Shown: positions 1-6,341 of the stretch, piece after piece
Layout: each line of letters opens with the position of its first letter
Position numbering within the stretch: the first letter of the stretch is position 1
DNA from: a virus
DNA: 23,328 bases
IMG/VR virus record: IMGVR_UViG_3300027896_002287
Location: 1 to 23,328 of that record
Strand: one strand, 5' to 3'
Notes under the pieces: generated by a model
The model's input: only the letters and a program-made list of their open reading frames with translations
The model's database searches: none
Told to the model about the DNA's origin: nothing
Program-made: the position numbers and the translations under genes

Positions 1-1271
1 ATTTGAACAAAAAGAGAAAAGAAATGCTTATTGTTAGACATGATATATTTCCTTATGTAGGCTCTTATAAAGCAATTATAAATGCTATAAATTATTTTGG
101 TTATAATGATTTGGAGTTATATGAATATTATAGAAATATTGATATAAACTCACCAAATTTCTTTAAACTATTTAAGGTAGAAATACCTGATATATTTGAC
201 AATAGTGTATCTGGGTGGACTGTAAAGGATTTTATTGCACATACAATGCCTAATCCTAGTTTTGAAGAGACAAATTTATTTAATTTAACTTATAATATAA
301 CAGACAAACAAGGCAATAATGTTTTATTATACTCTTTACAAGATGTTATAATAAAATTACAGGGATTAAAGAATTGGTTAGAAAGAAAAGTTATACCTAT
401 AACACATAGAATATTAGATATTACTGGTAGAGCCGATTTTGTTGGTGGTAATTATATTACACATAAATCTTTTTCAGTTAAAAGTTTTAATACATATGAT
501 TCTATGACACCAATTGATTTTAATATAAATGAAGCTTATTTAATGCCTGTTAATAGTGGTTCTACTGTTTATAATGTGGTAATTGATTTTGTAGCGTCTA
601 AAATAGGCTCATTACCTTCTGAATTTAGTGTTGTTATAAGAACATATGAAACTTTTAAGGAATGGAATCCATTTACTACTTATAATTTGGGTGATAAGGT
701 TATCTATTATAGTATTATTTATATGTCTATTATTAGCACCAATATGTTATTGGATCCTAGAACTTACGATAATTTACCTATTTGGAGTCCTAATGTTGAG
801 TATTTTGATGGTAATATGGTTAATTATAATAAATATGCTTATGAATATTTAGGTACACAATCTTCATTTGTGCAATTTGGAACTATGTCAGTTCCTACAC
901 CTGCTCAAACTAATAGTTGGTTAAGTATAAGTAATTGGGTTCAGCAAGATTTAATTCCTGTTCAGAGTATAACAGAATACAGATATATTGACTCGGTAAC
1001 TTATTCAAATACAGTTAATAATACATTATTTTATACTGCATCGGTTGCACCTGATTATTTAACACCATCACCGTCATATAATTTTAGTATAGATTCTAAT
1101 ATAGATCCATTTATAACAATTGAGGTTTGTAGTAGTAATGGTTATGGAGCATCATATACTTCTAAGAAAAATTATGAAATTAGGGGATTAAATGATTTAT
1201 ATGCTGGAGTAACATCTATAGAATCTATTGGTCCTTTTTCTCCAATTTCTCCGATTAATACACCAATATAA
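1..1271 (+). CDS. C-terminal part of a tail/baseplate-type structural protein (5' end outside window)
   Basis: The reading frame is open to the left edge, so the visible TTG at base 3 is probably not the start and about 422 residues of a longer protein are seen. I cannot name the family. Two consecutive segments (about residues 220-285) follow the pattern W-x5-Y-x2-GD-x-V-x-Y-x4-Y (for example WNPFTTYNLGDKVIYY and WSPNVEYFDGNMVNYNKYAY). This resembles the small aromatic-rich carbohydrate-binding modules (CBM5/12-like) often found in phage tail and fibre proteins. The rest is beta-rich with many Asn, Thr, Tyr and Ser, as is usual in virion proteins. The last 100 bases overlap the convergent endonuclease gene, and the final residues (about INTPI) lie opposite the endonuclease's likely native end, so the C-terminus may have been rewritten by that insertion. 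Structural role is inferred. Confidence 0.6.
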   Translation, partial: LNKKRKEMLIVRHDIFPYVGSYKAIINAINYFGYNDLELYEYYRNIDINSPNFFKLFKVEIPDIFDNSVSGWTVKDFIAHTMPNPSFEETNLFNLTYNITDKQGNNVLLYSLQDVIIKLQGLKNWLERKVIPITHRILDITGRADFVGGNYITHKSFSVKSFNTYDSMTPIDFNINEAYLMPVNSGSTVYNVVIDFVASKIGSLPSEFSVVIRTYETFKEWNPFTTYNLGDKVIYYSIIYMSIISTNMLLDPRTYDNLPIWSPNVEYFDGNMVNYNKYAYEYLGTQSSFVQFGTMSVPTPAQTNSWLSISNWVQQDLIPVQSITEYRYIDSVTYSNTVNNTLFYTASVAPDYLTPSPSYNFSIDSNIDPFITIEVCSSNGYGASYTSKKNYEIRGLNDLYAGVTSIESIGPFSPISPINTPI

Positions 1272-2143
1272 TCAGTAAGTGTTTCTTCGGTGTTCTCTTT
1301 GTATGAGATAACTAATAAAGGAATATTGTTATTTAGACAGAATTCCTTTTTTATGTTATCTTTTATAATTTGCATTTTGAATGATTTTTCACCTCCAAAA
1401 TAATCTATTGATTCGTAATGTTGTTTTCCATTGTATTCAATACAAATATTATAATCTAATAAATAAAAATCAAATAATAATTTATTTATAAACTTGCATT
1501 TTTTGAATCCAAATTGTTGTTTATATTTTATATTATTTTTCTCTAATAATTCTTTTATTGTTATTTCTCCTTTTGAACATTTACATATTGGACAACCCTT
1601 ACCAAGAAGATGATTATTTGGATTTTGTTCAAAAATTCCATGTTTATTACAAAGTATTTTTACTTTTATATGACATCCTGTGTAATCTACATTTGTGTAA
1701 TCATACAAATCGTTATGTATTAATTTGGATTTACTAATAAAGTGTTCTGTATCTTTTTTGAAATTAAGAGCACATTTAGGACAACCTTGTTTATTTAAGT
1801 GTTTCCTAGCTGATTGTATAAACTCTCCGTGTATTTTGCACATGATTTTAATCTTTTTATTTGAGCCAATATAATCTACTAAAGAATAATCATATAAATT
1901 GCCATGTATTGATTTTGCTTGCTCTATATAATATAAAGTGTCTTTGTGATATTTACCTGCACATTTTGGACAATTATATCCACTTACATGACATTTAGCT
2001 ATTTGTTCAAATATACCGTGCTGATCACAAATTATATTAACATTTATATTTGAGCCAATATAATCTACCAAAGAATAATCATATCTATCTCCATGAGTTA
2101 ATTTTGCTTTAATAATAAAATCTTCCGTTGTTAATTTTCTCAT
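1172..2143 (-). CDS. Homing-endonuclease-like protein: three Zn-finger modules plus PD-(D/E)XK/Vsr-like nuclease
   Basis: 323 residues. Three tandem modules (about residues 9-62, 72-125 and 135-188, spaced exactly 63) follow FI-x-K-x-K-x2-H-x4-YDY, then C-x2-HG-x-F-x-Q, a His, and CPxC, giving one Cys/His metal site per module. Residues 190-282 form a nuclease domain with GE at 192-193, FDFYLLDYNICIEYNG (D225, E236) and QH at 241-242, then a final VISYKE strand. This matches the Vsr-like EDxHD nuclease family typified by I-Bth0305I, free-standing phage homing endonucleases, so a mobile DNA-cutting role is likely. The paralogue at 4535-5236 ends about 15 residues after VISYKE. Here roughly 25 more residues are read antisense through the end of the left-edge structural gene. 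A TTATATATA element lies 4 bases before the ATG. Family assignment is from motifs only. Confidence 0.8.
   Translation of the reverse strand: MRKLTTEDFIIKAKLTHGDRYDYSLVDYIGSNINVNIICDQHGIFEQIAKCHVSGYNCPKCAGKYHKDTLYYIEQAKSIHGNLYDYSLVDYIGSNKKIKIMCKIHGEFIQSARKHLNKQGCPKCALNFKKDTEHFISKSKLIHNDLYDYTNVDYTGCHIKVKILCNKHGIFEQNPNNHLLGKGCPICKCSKGEITIKELLEKNNIKYKQQFGFKKCKFINKLLFDFYLLDYNICIEYNGKQHYESIDYFGGEKSFKMQIIKDNIKKEFCLNNNIPLLVISYKENTEETLTDYIGVLIGEIGEKGPIDSIDVTPAYKSFNPLIS
1858..1895. repeat. Direct repeat copy 1 inside endonuclease gene
   Basis: This 38-base segment matches bases 2047-2084 with a single difference (t/c near position 1880). The offset is 189 bases, exactly 63 codons and one finger module, and it encodes the YDYSLVDYIGSN core of module 2. 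Confidence 0.9.
2047..2084. repeat. Direct repeat copy 2 inside endonuclease gene
   Basis: Partner of 1858-1895, encoding the same YDYSLVDYIGSN core in module 1 of the endonuclease. Near identity at DNA level over an in-frame module length points to a recent duplication or gene-conversion event. Confidence 0.9.
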
Positions 2144-2147
2144 AAAG

Positions 2148-2156
2148 TATATATAA
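2148..2156 (-). promoter_or_regulatory. Putative late-type promoter element TTATATATA
   Basis: Read on the minus strand, TTATATATA ends 4 bases before the ATG of the endonuclease at 2143. A second copy, TAATATATA (2169-2177, minus), lies 25 bases upstream of the ATG. It belongs to a set of near-identical elements in front of most transcription units in the window. Confidence 0.4.
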
Positions 2157-2206
2157 AATAATTATTTCTATATATTATTATTTTATATAAGGAAGAATTA
2201 TAAAAA

Positions 2207-2215
2207 TTATATATA
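2207..2215 (+). promoter_or_regulatory. Putative late-type promoter element TTATATATA
   Basis: The element lies 7 bases before the ATG at 2223 and 16 before the alternative ATG at 2232. The divergent intergenic region 2144-2222 thus has one such element for each direction and no visible Shine-Dalgarno site. Confidence 0.4.
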
Positions 2216-2222
2216 AAATAAA

Positions 2223-2834
2223 ATGATAATTATGAATAATTTAAACAAAATGGATTGTGAAAAAATAATTGATATAGTTAACGCTGAAATTAATATTAAA
2301 GGTATTAATGGTGATTTATTAAAAATGGAAGTAATAGATAATATTCTAAACAAAGAACCAACTTATGACGACTTCATATATAATTTGGATAAAATTAATG
2401 ATATACCTGAATTAGAAGATGATCAAATTTTAAAATTAAAAGAAAAATTAAAAGAAATTGAATTAAAGTTAAAAAATAAATCTAAACCAAAAACAATCGC
2501 TATTTCTGGTGAGGCGCATAATATTATAAAAAAATATTGTTTGACTATAAATGAAAATATAGGAGAATGGTCGGAAAAAATGCTTATTAATTTAATTTGT
2601 CTTCCGGCAAAATCAGAACAAAAAGTTTATTTAATAGATTATAATACACATTCTGTTGGTGGAAAATTATATCAATGTCACTCTTGGGTAATTGAAAATG
2701 ATATAAATAAATTTTTATATGAAAATAGGCTTAAAGGAGATTTTTATTTGTATTACAAAGAATCAATAAATATTGATCCAACTACATTAGGAGCCAGTAA
2801 TTTTAAAACTAAAATAACTGGATTTTTTGCATAA
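2223..2834 (+). CDS. Unknown phage protein with coiled coil and RHH-like C-terminal motif
   Basis: 203 residues, function not recognised. The N-terminal 65 residues are acidic and helical. Residues 66-90 are a Lys/Glu-rich coiled coil, followed at 88-125 by a strand-helix-helix motif (KTIAIS, then IKKYC, then GEWSEKM). The same motif occurs near the C-terminus of the convergent neighbour at 2871-3464 (PVSVKM, IKKHC, EDWLDM). The shape, a short strand followed by two helices, resembles ribbon-helix-helix DNA-binding domains, but this is inference. A further 70 residues rich in Tyr, Asn and Leu follow. ATG 2223 is chosen because it is the first after the upstream TATA-type element; ATG 2232 is equally possible. 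The gene ends just before a strong bidirectional terminator. Confidence 0.7.
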   Translation: MIIMNNLNKMDCEKIIDIVNAEINIKGINGDLLKMEVIDNILNKEPTYDDFIYNLDKINDIPELEDDQILKLKEKLKEIELKLKNKSKPKTIAISGEAHNIIKKYCLTINENIGEWSEKMLINLICLPAKSEQKVYLIDYNTHSVGGKLYQCHSWVIENDINKFLYENRLKGDFYLYYKESINIDPTTLGASNFKTKITGFFA

Positions 2835-2835
2835 T

Positions 2836-2876
2836 AAATAATTAAAAGCCGCTAATTTAGCGGCTTTTAATTATTT
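2836..2876. terminator. Bidirectional rho-independent terminator
   Basis: A perfect 19-bp stem with a 3-base loop (att): a GC core agccgcta/tagcggct flanked by A-runs on one side and T-runs on the other. It lies between the convergent genes ending at 2834 (+) and 2871 (-), and overlaps the stop codon of the latter. It works as a terminator in both directions. Confidence 0.93.
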
Positions 2877-3464
2877 ATTATATTGTATGTCACCAAATCT
2901 TGTGATTATTCTGTTAACCTCGTTTAAGGCTATCATATCTAACCAATCTTCTATTATAAGATTATGTTCTCTACAGTGCTTCTTGATTTTTTCATAAGTA
3001 AATCCGTCCATTTTTACAGATACTGGTTTGTATTGCTTAATTTTAGCTAACTTACCGGATTTTTCTAACATCTTCTTTAGTTCGATATTTTCAGCAATAA
3101 GTTTCTTCTTCAAATCCTCATCTTCTTTATCCTTAGAAAGTTTTTCTTCAACCTGTAAAAATATACAAGCATCTTCTAAAAATTTCTTGTTGATATTATC
3201 ATTAATAATATTCTTTTCTTCTTCGGTAAGTTCGTCATCTGTATCTTCTACTTTGTCCGATGTATGAACTGTGTCTGCCTTAGCTAAGAATTCATTGATC
3301 TGATCTTCTGTTAAATCTCCTATTCCCTTTACTAAGTTCCATTGTTCTTCTTGTTCTATGATTACTTCAGATGTTGTAATAACATCTTCTAAAATAGGTG
3401 CTTCTAAAATAGGTGTCTTGACCGATTTAGATTTTTTTGCTTTAATTTTATTATCCATTTTCAT
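2871..3464 (-). CDS. Unknown acidic coiled-coil phage protein with RHH-like C-terminal motif
   Basis: 197 residues, not recognised. A Lys-rich start is followed by a Pro/Ile/Leu tandem (PILEAPILED, residues 18-27, from a perfect 15-base DNA repeat). Next come a strongly acidic stretch (70-90) and a coiled coil (100-140). Residues 146-183 share strand-helix-helix residues with the convergent gene 2223-2834: Lys-Pro-Val-Ser-Val, IKKHC, and a Trp followed by Met. Two in-frame start codons exist (ATG at 3464 and 3458); the first is used here. The gene has its own upstream TTATATATA element and a terminator in front, so it is probably a monocistronic unit that ends at the bidirectional hairpin. 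DNA or scaffold binding is possible but unproven. Confidence 0.72.
   Translation of the reverse strand: MKMDNKIKAKKSKSVKTPILEAPILEDVITTSEVIIEQEEQWNLVKGIGDLTEDQINEFLAKADTVHTSDKVEDTDDELTEEEKNIINDNINKKFLEDACIFLQVEEKLSKDKEDEDLKKKLIAENIELKKMLEKSGKLAKIKQYKPVSVKMDGFTYEKIKKHCREHNLIIEDWLDMIALNEVNRIITRFGDIQYNK
3386..3415. repeat. Perfect 15-bp tandem duplication
   Basis: The unit cttctaaaataggtg occurs twice back to back (3386-3400, 3401-3415) inside the gene at 2871-3464, in frame, and doubles a five-residue PILE(A/D) unit of the protein. Confidence 0.9.
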
Positions 3465-3473
3465 GTTTTCTTT

Positions 3474-3482
3474 TATATATAA
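3474..3482 (-). promoter_or_regulatory. Putative late-type promoter element TTATATATA
   Basis: Minus-strand TTATATATA, 9 bases before ATG 3464 and 15 before ATG 3458. It sits directly behind the terminator 3488-3512 in the direction of transcription, so the two together separate the genes 3527-4306 and 2871-3464 into distinct transcription units. Confidence 0.4.
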
Positions 3483-3487
3483 AAAAT

Positions 3488-3512
3488 AAAACCCCTCATT
3501 TAGAGGGGTTTT
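3488..3512 (-). terminator. Rho-independent terminator after 259-residue gene
   Basis: A perfect 10-bp stem aaaacccctc/gaggggtttt with a 5-base loop, followed on the minus strand by a T-rich tract. It lies 15 bases past the stop of the gene at 3527-4306. A T-run on the plus side means it could also act in the other direction. Confidence 0.88.
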
Positions 3513-3526
3513 TTATATTATTAATC

Positions 3527-4306
3527 TTAGACTCCCTGTGGTCCTTGTGGACCTTGTGTTCCGTCTTGTGAATCGTCCTTCTTTTTTGCTTTTTTATCAG
3601 CCTTTGCTATTACCAAAGTGTTAGCAGTTGTGTCTGCTACAAAAGCAGGTACTCTACCCCATGGCTTACCTTCTACGTAAACTCCTGCATCAAATGTACT
3701 TGCCCAATCTTGAATATCTTTGTTCCAAGTTTTTGCGTGAGTATCGTAATAAGATACAACTCTTGAGATAAATCCAATTTTTCTTAGAATTTCTGCGAAC
3801 AAATAAGTATCGTGAGTTAATCCTTTAACAGTGTGTTTAGCGATTAAATGATACATATAAGTTATTTCAGTTGCATCCGATGTGTAAGTCTTAACTTCAT
3901 TATCATTTTTAGATTTACCTTTACTCATTTCCCAATTACCTAACATATTTGTTAGTTCGATAGCCAAAAACACAGTATCAACGCTATATTCCAATTTAGC
4001 AACCAAAAGATTAGATAAAAAGTTATATTGTTTTCTGTTAAGATAGAAATTATATGACATAGTTTTCAACCTTTCTACATATTCCTTCCATGCTGATTGT
4101 GCTGTAAAATATAGCATATCTTTCTCTGCCTCAGTCTTTCCTAAGCCGTGGTTGTTTTCGACAAATTTTGTTAATTCTTCAAGTTTTGAATCCAAGAACT
4201 GTTCGTCCTCGATAGATATAGATCTTAAAGTTTGTTCATTCTCAAATGTGGAAATTTGTGGTTTAACCACCTGAGTTTCATATTCTGGTTTTTGATTTTC
4301 GTTCAT
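3527..4306 (-). CDS. Unknown helical phage protein with short collagen-like C-terminal tail
   Basis: 259 residues, family not recognised. The N-terminal 35 residues are polar and probably disordered. Residues 35-200 are mostly helical and rich in Tyr, Leu and Lys. A Lys-rich linker (KADKKAKKKDD) leads to the C-terminal GTQGPQGPQGV, three Gly-x-y triplets of collagen type. The same Gly-Thr-Gln/Gly-x-Gln vocabulary appears in the fibre gene at 22471. This suggests a virion-surface protein with a trimeric tip, but three triplets are too few to prove a triple helix. The ATG at 4306 is preceded by a related but inexact element (CATATATAAG) about 26 bases upstream. A strong terminator follows. It belongs to the minus-strand gene block that the downstream endonuclease cassette has split. 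Confidence 0.7.
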   Translation of the reverse strand: MNENQKPEYETQVVKPQISTFENEQTLRSISIEDEQFLDSKLEELTKFVENNHGLGKTEAEKDMLYFTAQSAWKEYVERLKTMSYNFYLNRKQYNFLSNLLVAKLEYSVDTVFLAIELTNMLGNWEMSKGKSKNDNEVKTYTSDATEITYMYHLIAKHTVKGLTHDTYLFAEILRKIGFISRVVSYYDTHAKTWNKDIQDWASTFDAGVYVEGKPWGRVPAFVADTTANTLVIAKADKKAKKKDDSQDGTQGPQGPQGV

Positions 4307-4348
4307 ATTGTTAATTTTAATGTTTTAACTTATATATGCTTATTGTAG

Positions 4349-4378
4349 TTTGTTTTATTTTTTATAAAATAAAACAAA
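4349..4378. repeat. Perfect 13-bp inverted repeat at edge of endonuclease cassette
   Basis: Arms tttgttttatttt and aaaataaaacaaa with loop ttat, lying between the divergent starts at 4306 (-) and 4408 (+). It is A/T-rich with no GC core except one pair, so it is weak as a terminator. It could be a regulatory hairpin or mark the edge of the inserted cassette. Confidence 0.6.
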
Positions 4379-4394
4379 AATGGAGGACAAAAAT

Positions 4395-4403
4395 TAATAT
4401 ATA
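4395..4403 (+). promoter_or_regulatory. Putative late-type promoter element TAATATATA
   Basis: Exact TAATATATA, 4 bases before the ATG at 4408 of the small Zn-finger gene that leads the endonuclease cassette. Confidence 0.45.
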
Positions 4404-4407
4404 TTAT

Positions 4408-4554
4408 ATGAGGAAATGTAAATATAGAAATTGTATCGAAGAAATAAAAGGCAGATCGAATAAGTGTTATTGTGATAATAAATGTCAAAGAAATGAGAAA
4501 AAGTATAGATATAGATTAAAAAATAAATTAAATAATGAGGAGATTAACAAATAA
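4408..4554 (+). CDS. Small Cys-rich putative zinc-finger protein
   Basis: 48 residues. The Cys pattern CKYRNC, then CYCDNKC, followed by a basic RNEKKYRYRLKNK tail, resembles small single zinc-finger proteins of phages and could bind nucleic acid. ATG 4408 is preferred over the in-frame ATG 4336 because the latter would add residues read through a non-coding inverted repeat and because TAATATATA lies 4 bases before 4408. The last 20 bases overlap the start of the endonuclease gene at 4535, so the two are probably co-transcribed and translationally coupled. It may be a cassette passenger or a partner of the endonuclease. I do not know its function. Confidence 0.6.
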   Translation: MRKCKYRNCIEEIKGRSNKCYCDNKCQRNEKKYRYRLKNKLNNEEINK

Positions 4555-5236
4555 GGAATTTATAGAAAAGTCTAAATTAATGCATAGTAATAAATATGAT
4601 TACTCTAGAGTTAGTTATTTGGGTAGTAAAGCAAAGGTTATAATTTTGTGTAAACAACATGGCGCATTTTCGCAAACACCTAATTCACATTTGAAAGGTA
4701 GAAATTGTCCTGAATGTAGTTCGATTAAATCGGCAACTTCTATTTTTATAGAAAGAGCCAATTTCGTTCATAATAAAAAATATGATTATACTGGTATAAC
4801 ATATATAAATGCTAGAACAAAAATTAATATAAAATGTTATATACACGGTGAATTTAAGCAAATTGCTAATAATCATCTGAAAGGGAATGGGTGTCCGATT
4901 TGTAGAAGTTCTAAAGGCGAACTAAAAATAATAAAATTACTGAAAGATAATAATATCGAATATAACCCTCAATATACTTATGAAGATTGTAGGTATAAAA
5001 ATAAACTACCATTTGATTTTTATTTACCTAAATATGGTATATGTATAGAGTATAATGGAGAACAGCATTATCAAATAATAGAAGGTTGGGGAGGTATTGA
5101 AAATTATAATTTAAGAAAATTAAGAGATGAAATAAAAAAAGAATATTGTCGGTTAAACAATATTCCTTTAATAGTTATTTCGTATAAAGAAATCGATAAT
5201 TTACATTTTGGAGATATAATTAGCAATATAATTTAG
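4535..5236 (+). CDS. Homing-endonuclease-like protein: two Zn-finger modules plus Vsr-like nuclease
   Basis: 233 residues, clear paralogue of the gene at 1172-2143. Two finger modules (about residues 9-61 and 71-123) carry YDYS/YDYT, C-x2-HG-x-F-x-Q and CPxC signatures; a third, present in the paralogue, is missing. The nuclease domain (127-220) has KGE, FDFYLPKYGICIEYNG (D161, E172), QH at 177-178 and ends in VISYKE. By family knowledge (EDxHD nucleases such as I-Bth0305I) this is a likely free-standing homing endonuclease acting on phage DNA. The ATG lies inside the preceding small gene (20-base overlap). Its 3' end overlaps the end of the minus-strand gene 5201-5341 by 36 bases, the same convergent arrangement as the other endonuclease. 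It interrupts an otherwise minus-strand block. Confidence 0.82.
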   Translation: MRRLTNKEFIEKSKLMHSNKYDYSRVSYLGSKAKVIILCKQHGAFSQTPNSHLKGRNCPECSSIKSATSIFIERANFVHNKKYDYTGITYINARTKINIKCYIHGEFKQIANNHLKGNGCPICRSSKGELKIIKLLKDNNIEYNPQYTYEDCRYKNKLPFDFYLPKYGICIEYNGEQHYQIIEGWGGIENYNLRKLRDEIKKEYCRLNNIPLIVISYKEIDNLHFGDIISNII

Positions 5237-5341
5237 ATATTTTTCTATACATTCAGTTGGATCGAAACTTCCACCAAGTTTGGCTTTTGATTCAGAAATT
5301 TGTTGCCTTTTGAATTCCTCGTAATTTATTAATTTTTCCAT
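5201..5341 (-). CDS. Small gene (46 aa), possibly truncated by endonuclease cassette
   Basis: This short frame fills the gap between the endonuclease and the gene at 5393-5830. It begins MEKLINYEEFKRQQISES, continues KAKLGGSFDPTEC and ends YISKM. Composition is like neighbouring genes, and it has the same orientation and block position as the minus-strand genes on either side of the cassette. The last 36 bases are antisense to the endonuclease's end, so the original C-terminus may have been replaced or shortened. No function is recognised. The start is preceded by an A-rich leader without a clear Shine-Dalgarno site, 51 bases after the stop of the upstream gene. It could also be an intact, naturally small protein. 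Confidence 0.55.
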   Translation of the reverse strand: MEKLINYEEFKRQQISESKAKLGGSFDPTECIEKYLNYIANYISKM

Positions 5342-5392
5342 AGTTATTATTTTTTGTTATTTATTGTATTGTTATGTTCTAGATTAGTTTAC

Positions 5393-5830
5393 TTAGCTAA
5401 TAAAATCATTTTCAAAATCATTACTTACCATCTTTTCTGCGGTGATTTCTGCTAACTGATTAGCCTTAGAGATTTTTTCGATACCGTATTTCTTAATTAA
5501 CGTAGAGAAAGTATTGATGTCGGTCTTGATCAATTTTACCTTTGCGGTTTCGATATTAAAATGAATCTTATCTAGTTCTTGTTCGAATAATATATTAATT
5601 GATTCGTCCTCAAACTTATGTAAAAGCAATTCATTTAGACTAACCAAAATATGTTTATTTAATAGGAACTCATATTGCTCCGATAATTTTGATATTTTAA
5701 TTAAAGTTTTTTGTGTATCGCATCCTATAAACTGGAATGATATTTCGTTAAAACATTTTTGGGAGGCTATCTCCATAAAAATATTTACAGTTTCGTCAGA
5801 AACCTCGTAGAATTTGTTCTCTTTGCTCAT
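5393..5830 (-). CDS. Unknown phage protein (145 aa)
   Basis: The protein is soluble with mixed alpha/beta character and no signal peptide, membrane segment or zinc motif. Blocks that look conserved in style are FQFIGCDTQKTLIKISKLS (about residues 32-50), YEFLLNKHILVSLNE (53-67) and the DKI...TDINTF...KYGIEKISKANQ region (86-124). I do not recognise a named family with confidence. It sits in the minus-strand block downstream of the tape-measure candidate and a small membrane protein, suggesting a role in virion assembly, but this rests on position alone. A partial TATA-type element (GTATATAAT) occurs about 25 bases before the ATG. The start is the first ATG in the frame. Confidence 0.7.
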   Translation of the reverse strand: MSKENKFYEVSDETVNIFMEIASQKCFNEISFQFIGCDTQKTLIKISKLSEQYEFLLNKHILVSLNELLLHKFEDESINILFEQELDKIHFNIETAKVKLIKTDINTFSTLIKKYGIEKISKANQLAEITAEKMVSNDFENDFIS

Positions 5831-5875
5831 TGTTATTGTTTTTGTTTCAAATTATATACAACAATGAAACAAAGT

Positions 5876-6325
5876 TTAGAAAGAATTCATACTTTGAACA
5901 ATAAAGTAGAAGATTACTGAAATTATTGCAATAACGCCAATACCTTTTAGGTAACTATAAACTTTCTCTATTAAAGTATCCGATTTAAATAAAGAAAATC
6001 CGTATATAACTAAAAAACTATATTTTGTTAATTTAGTTACACCATAAAATGAATACATTTCATTAAGACCTTTTGAGTTAAGGTAGGATGCTAACACGGT
6101 TGATTGTTCTTTTAGTGTTTTTTCAAATTGTGTTTCTAGAAATGATCTTGATAGATTGTAGTTTTCGTTCATTTCGTTATCCTCTTCCAAATTTATTACA
6201 GTGTACATCCTACTAGCATTATCAACTCTTACATTGAATAAATTTTCCAACTCAACTTGATTCGCTTTTAGTGTTTTTCTGTAAAGAAGGAATAGTTTGA
6301 TCTTTTTAAAAAATGATATTTTCAT
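5876..6325 (-). CDS. Small membrane protein, C-terminally anchored
   Basis: 149 residues. The N-terminus is basic and amphipathic (KISFFKKIKLFLLYRK). The middle is polar and helical (50-95). There is a hydrophobic strand around 104-115 (FLVIYGFSLF) and a strong transmembrane helix at about 129-146 (GVIAIISVIFYFIVQSM), three residues from the end. This fits a tail-anchored membrane protein with its bulk in the cytoplasm. No family is recognised. It lies 16 bases downstream of the tape-measure candidate, so it is probably co-transcribed with it. Possible roles include lysis control or tail-host membrane contact, both speculative. Confidence 0.68.
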   Translation of the reverse strand: MKISFFKKIKLFLLYRKTLKANQVELENLFNVRVDNASRMYTVINLEEDNEMNENYNLSRSFLETQFEKTLKEQSTVLASYLNSKGLNEMYSFYGVTKLTKYSFLVIYGFSLFKSDTLIEKVYSYLKGIGVIAIISVIFYFIVQSMNSF

Positions 6326-6341
6326 ATTAATTATATTCTTT

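Noticed and set aside
4336-4407. N-terminal extension of the small zinc-finger gene
   Set aside because: It would translate an inverted repeat and the promoter-like element; the Cys pattern begins directly after ATG 4408.
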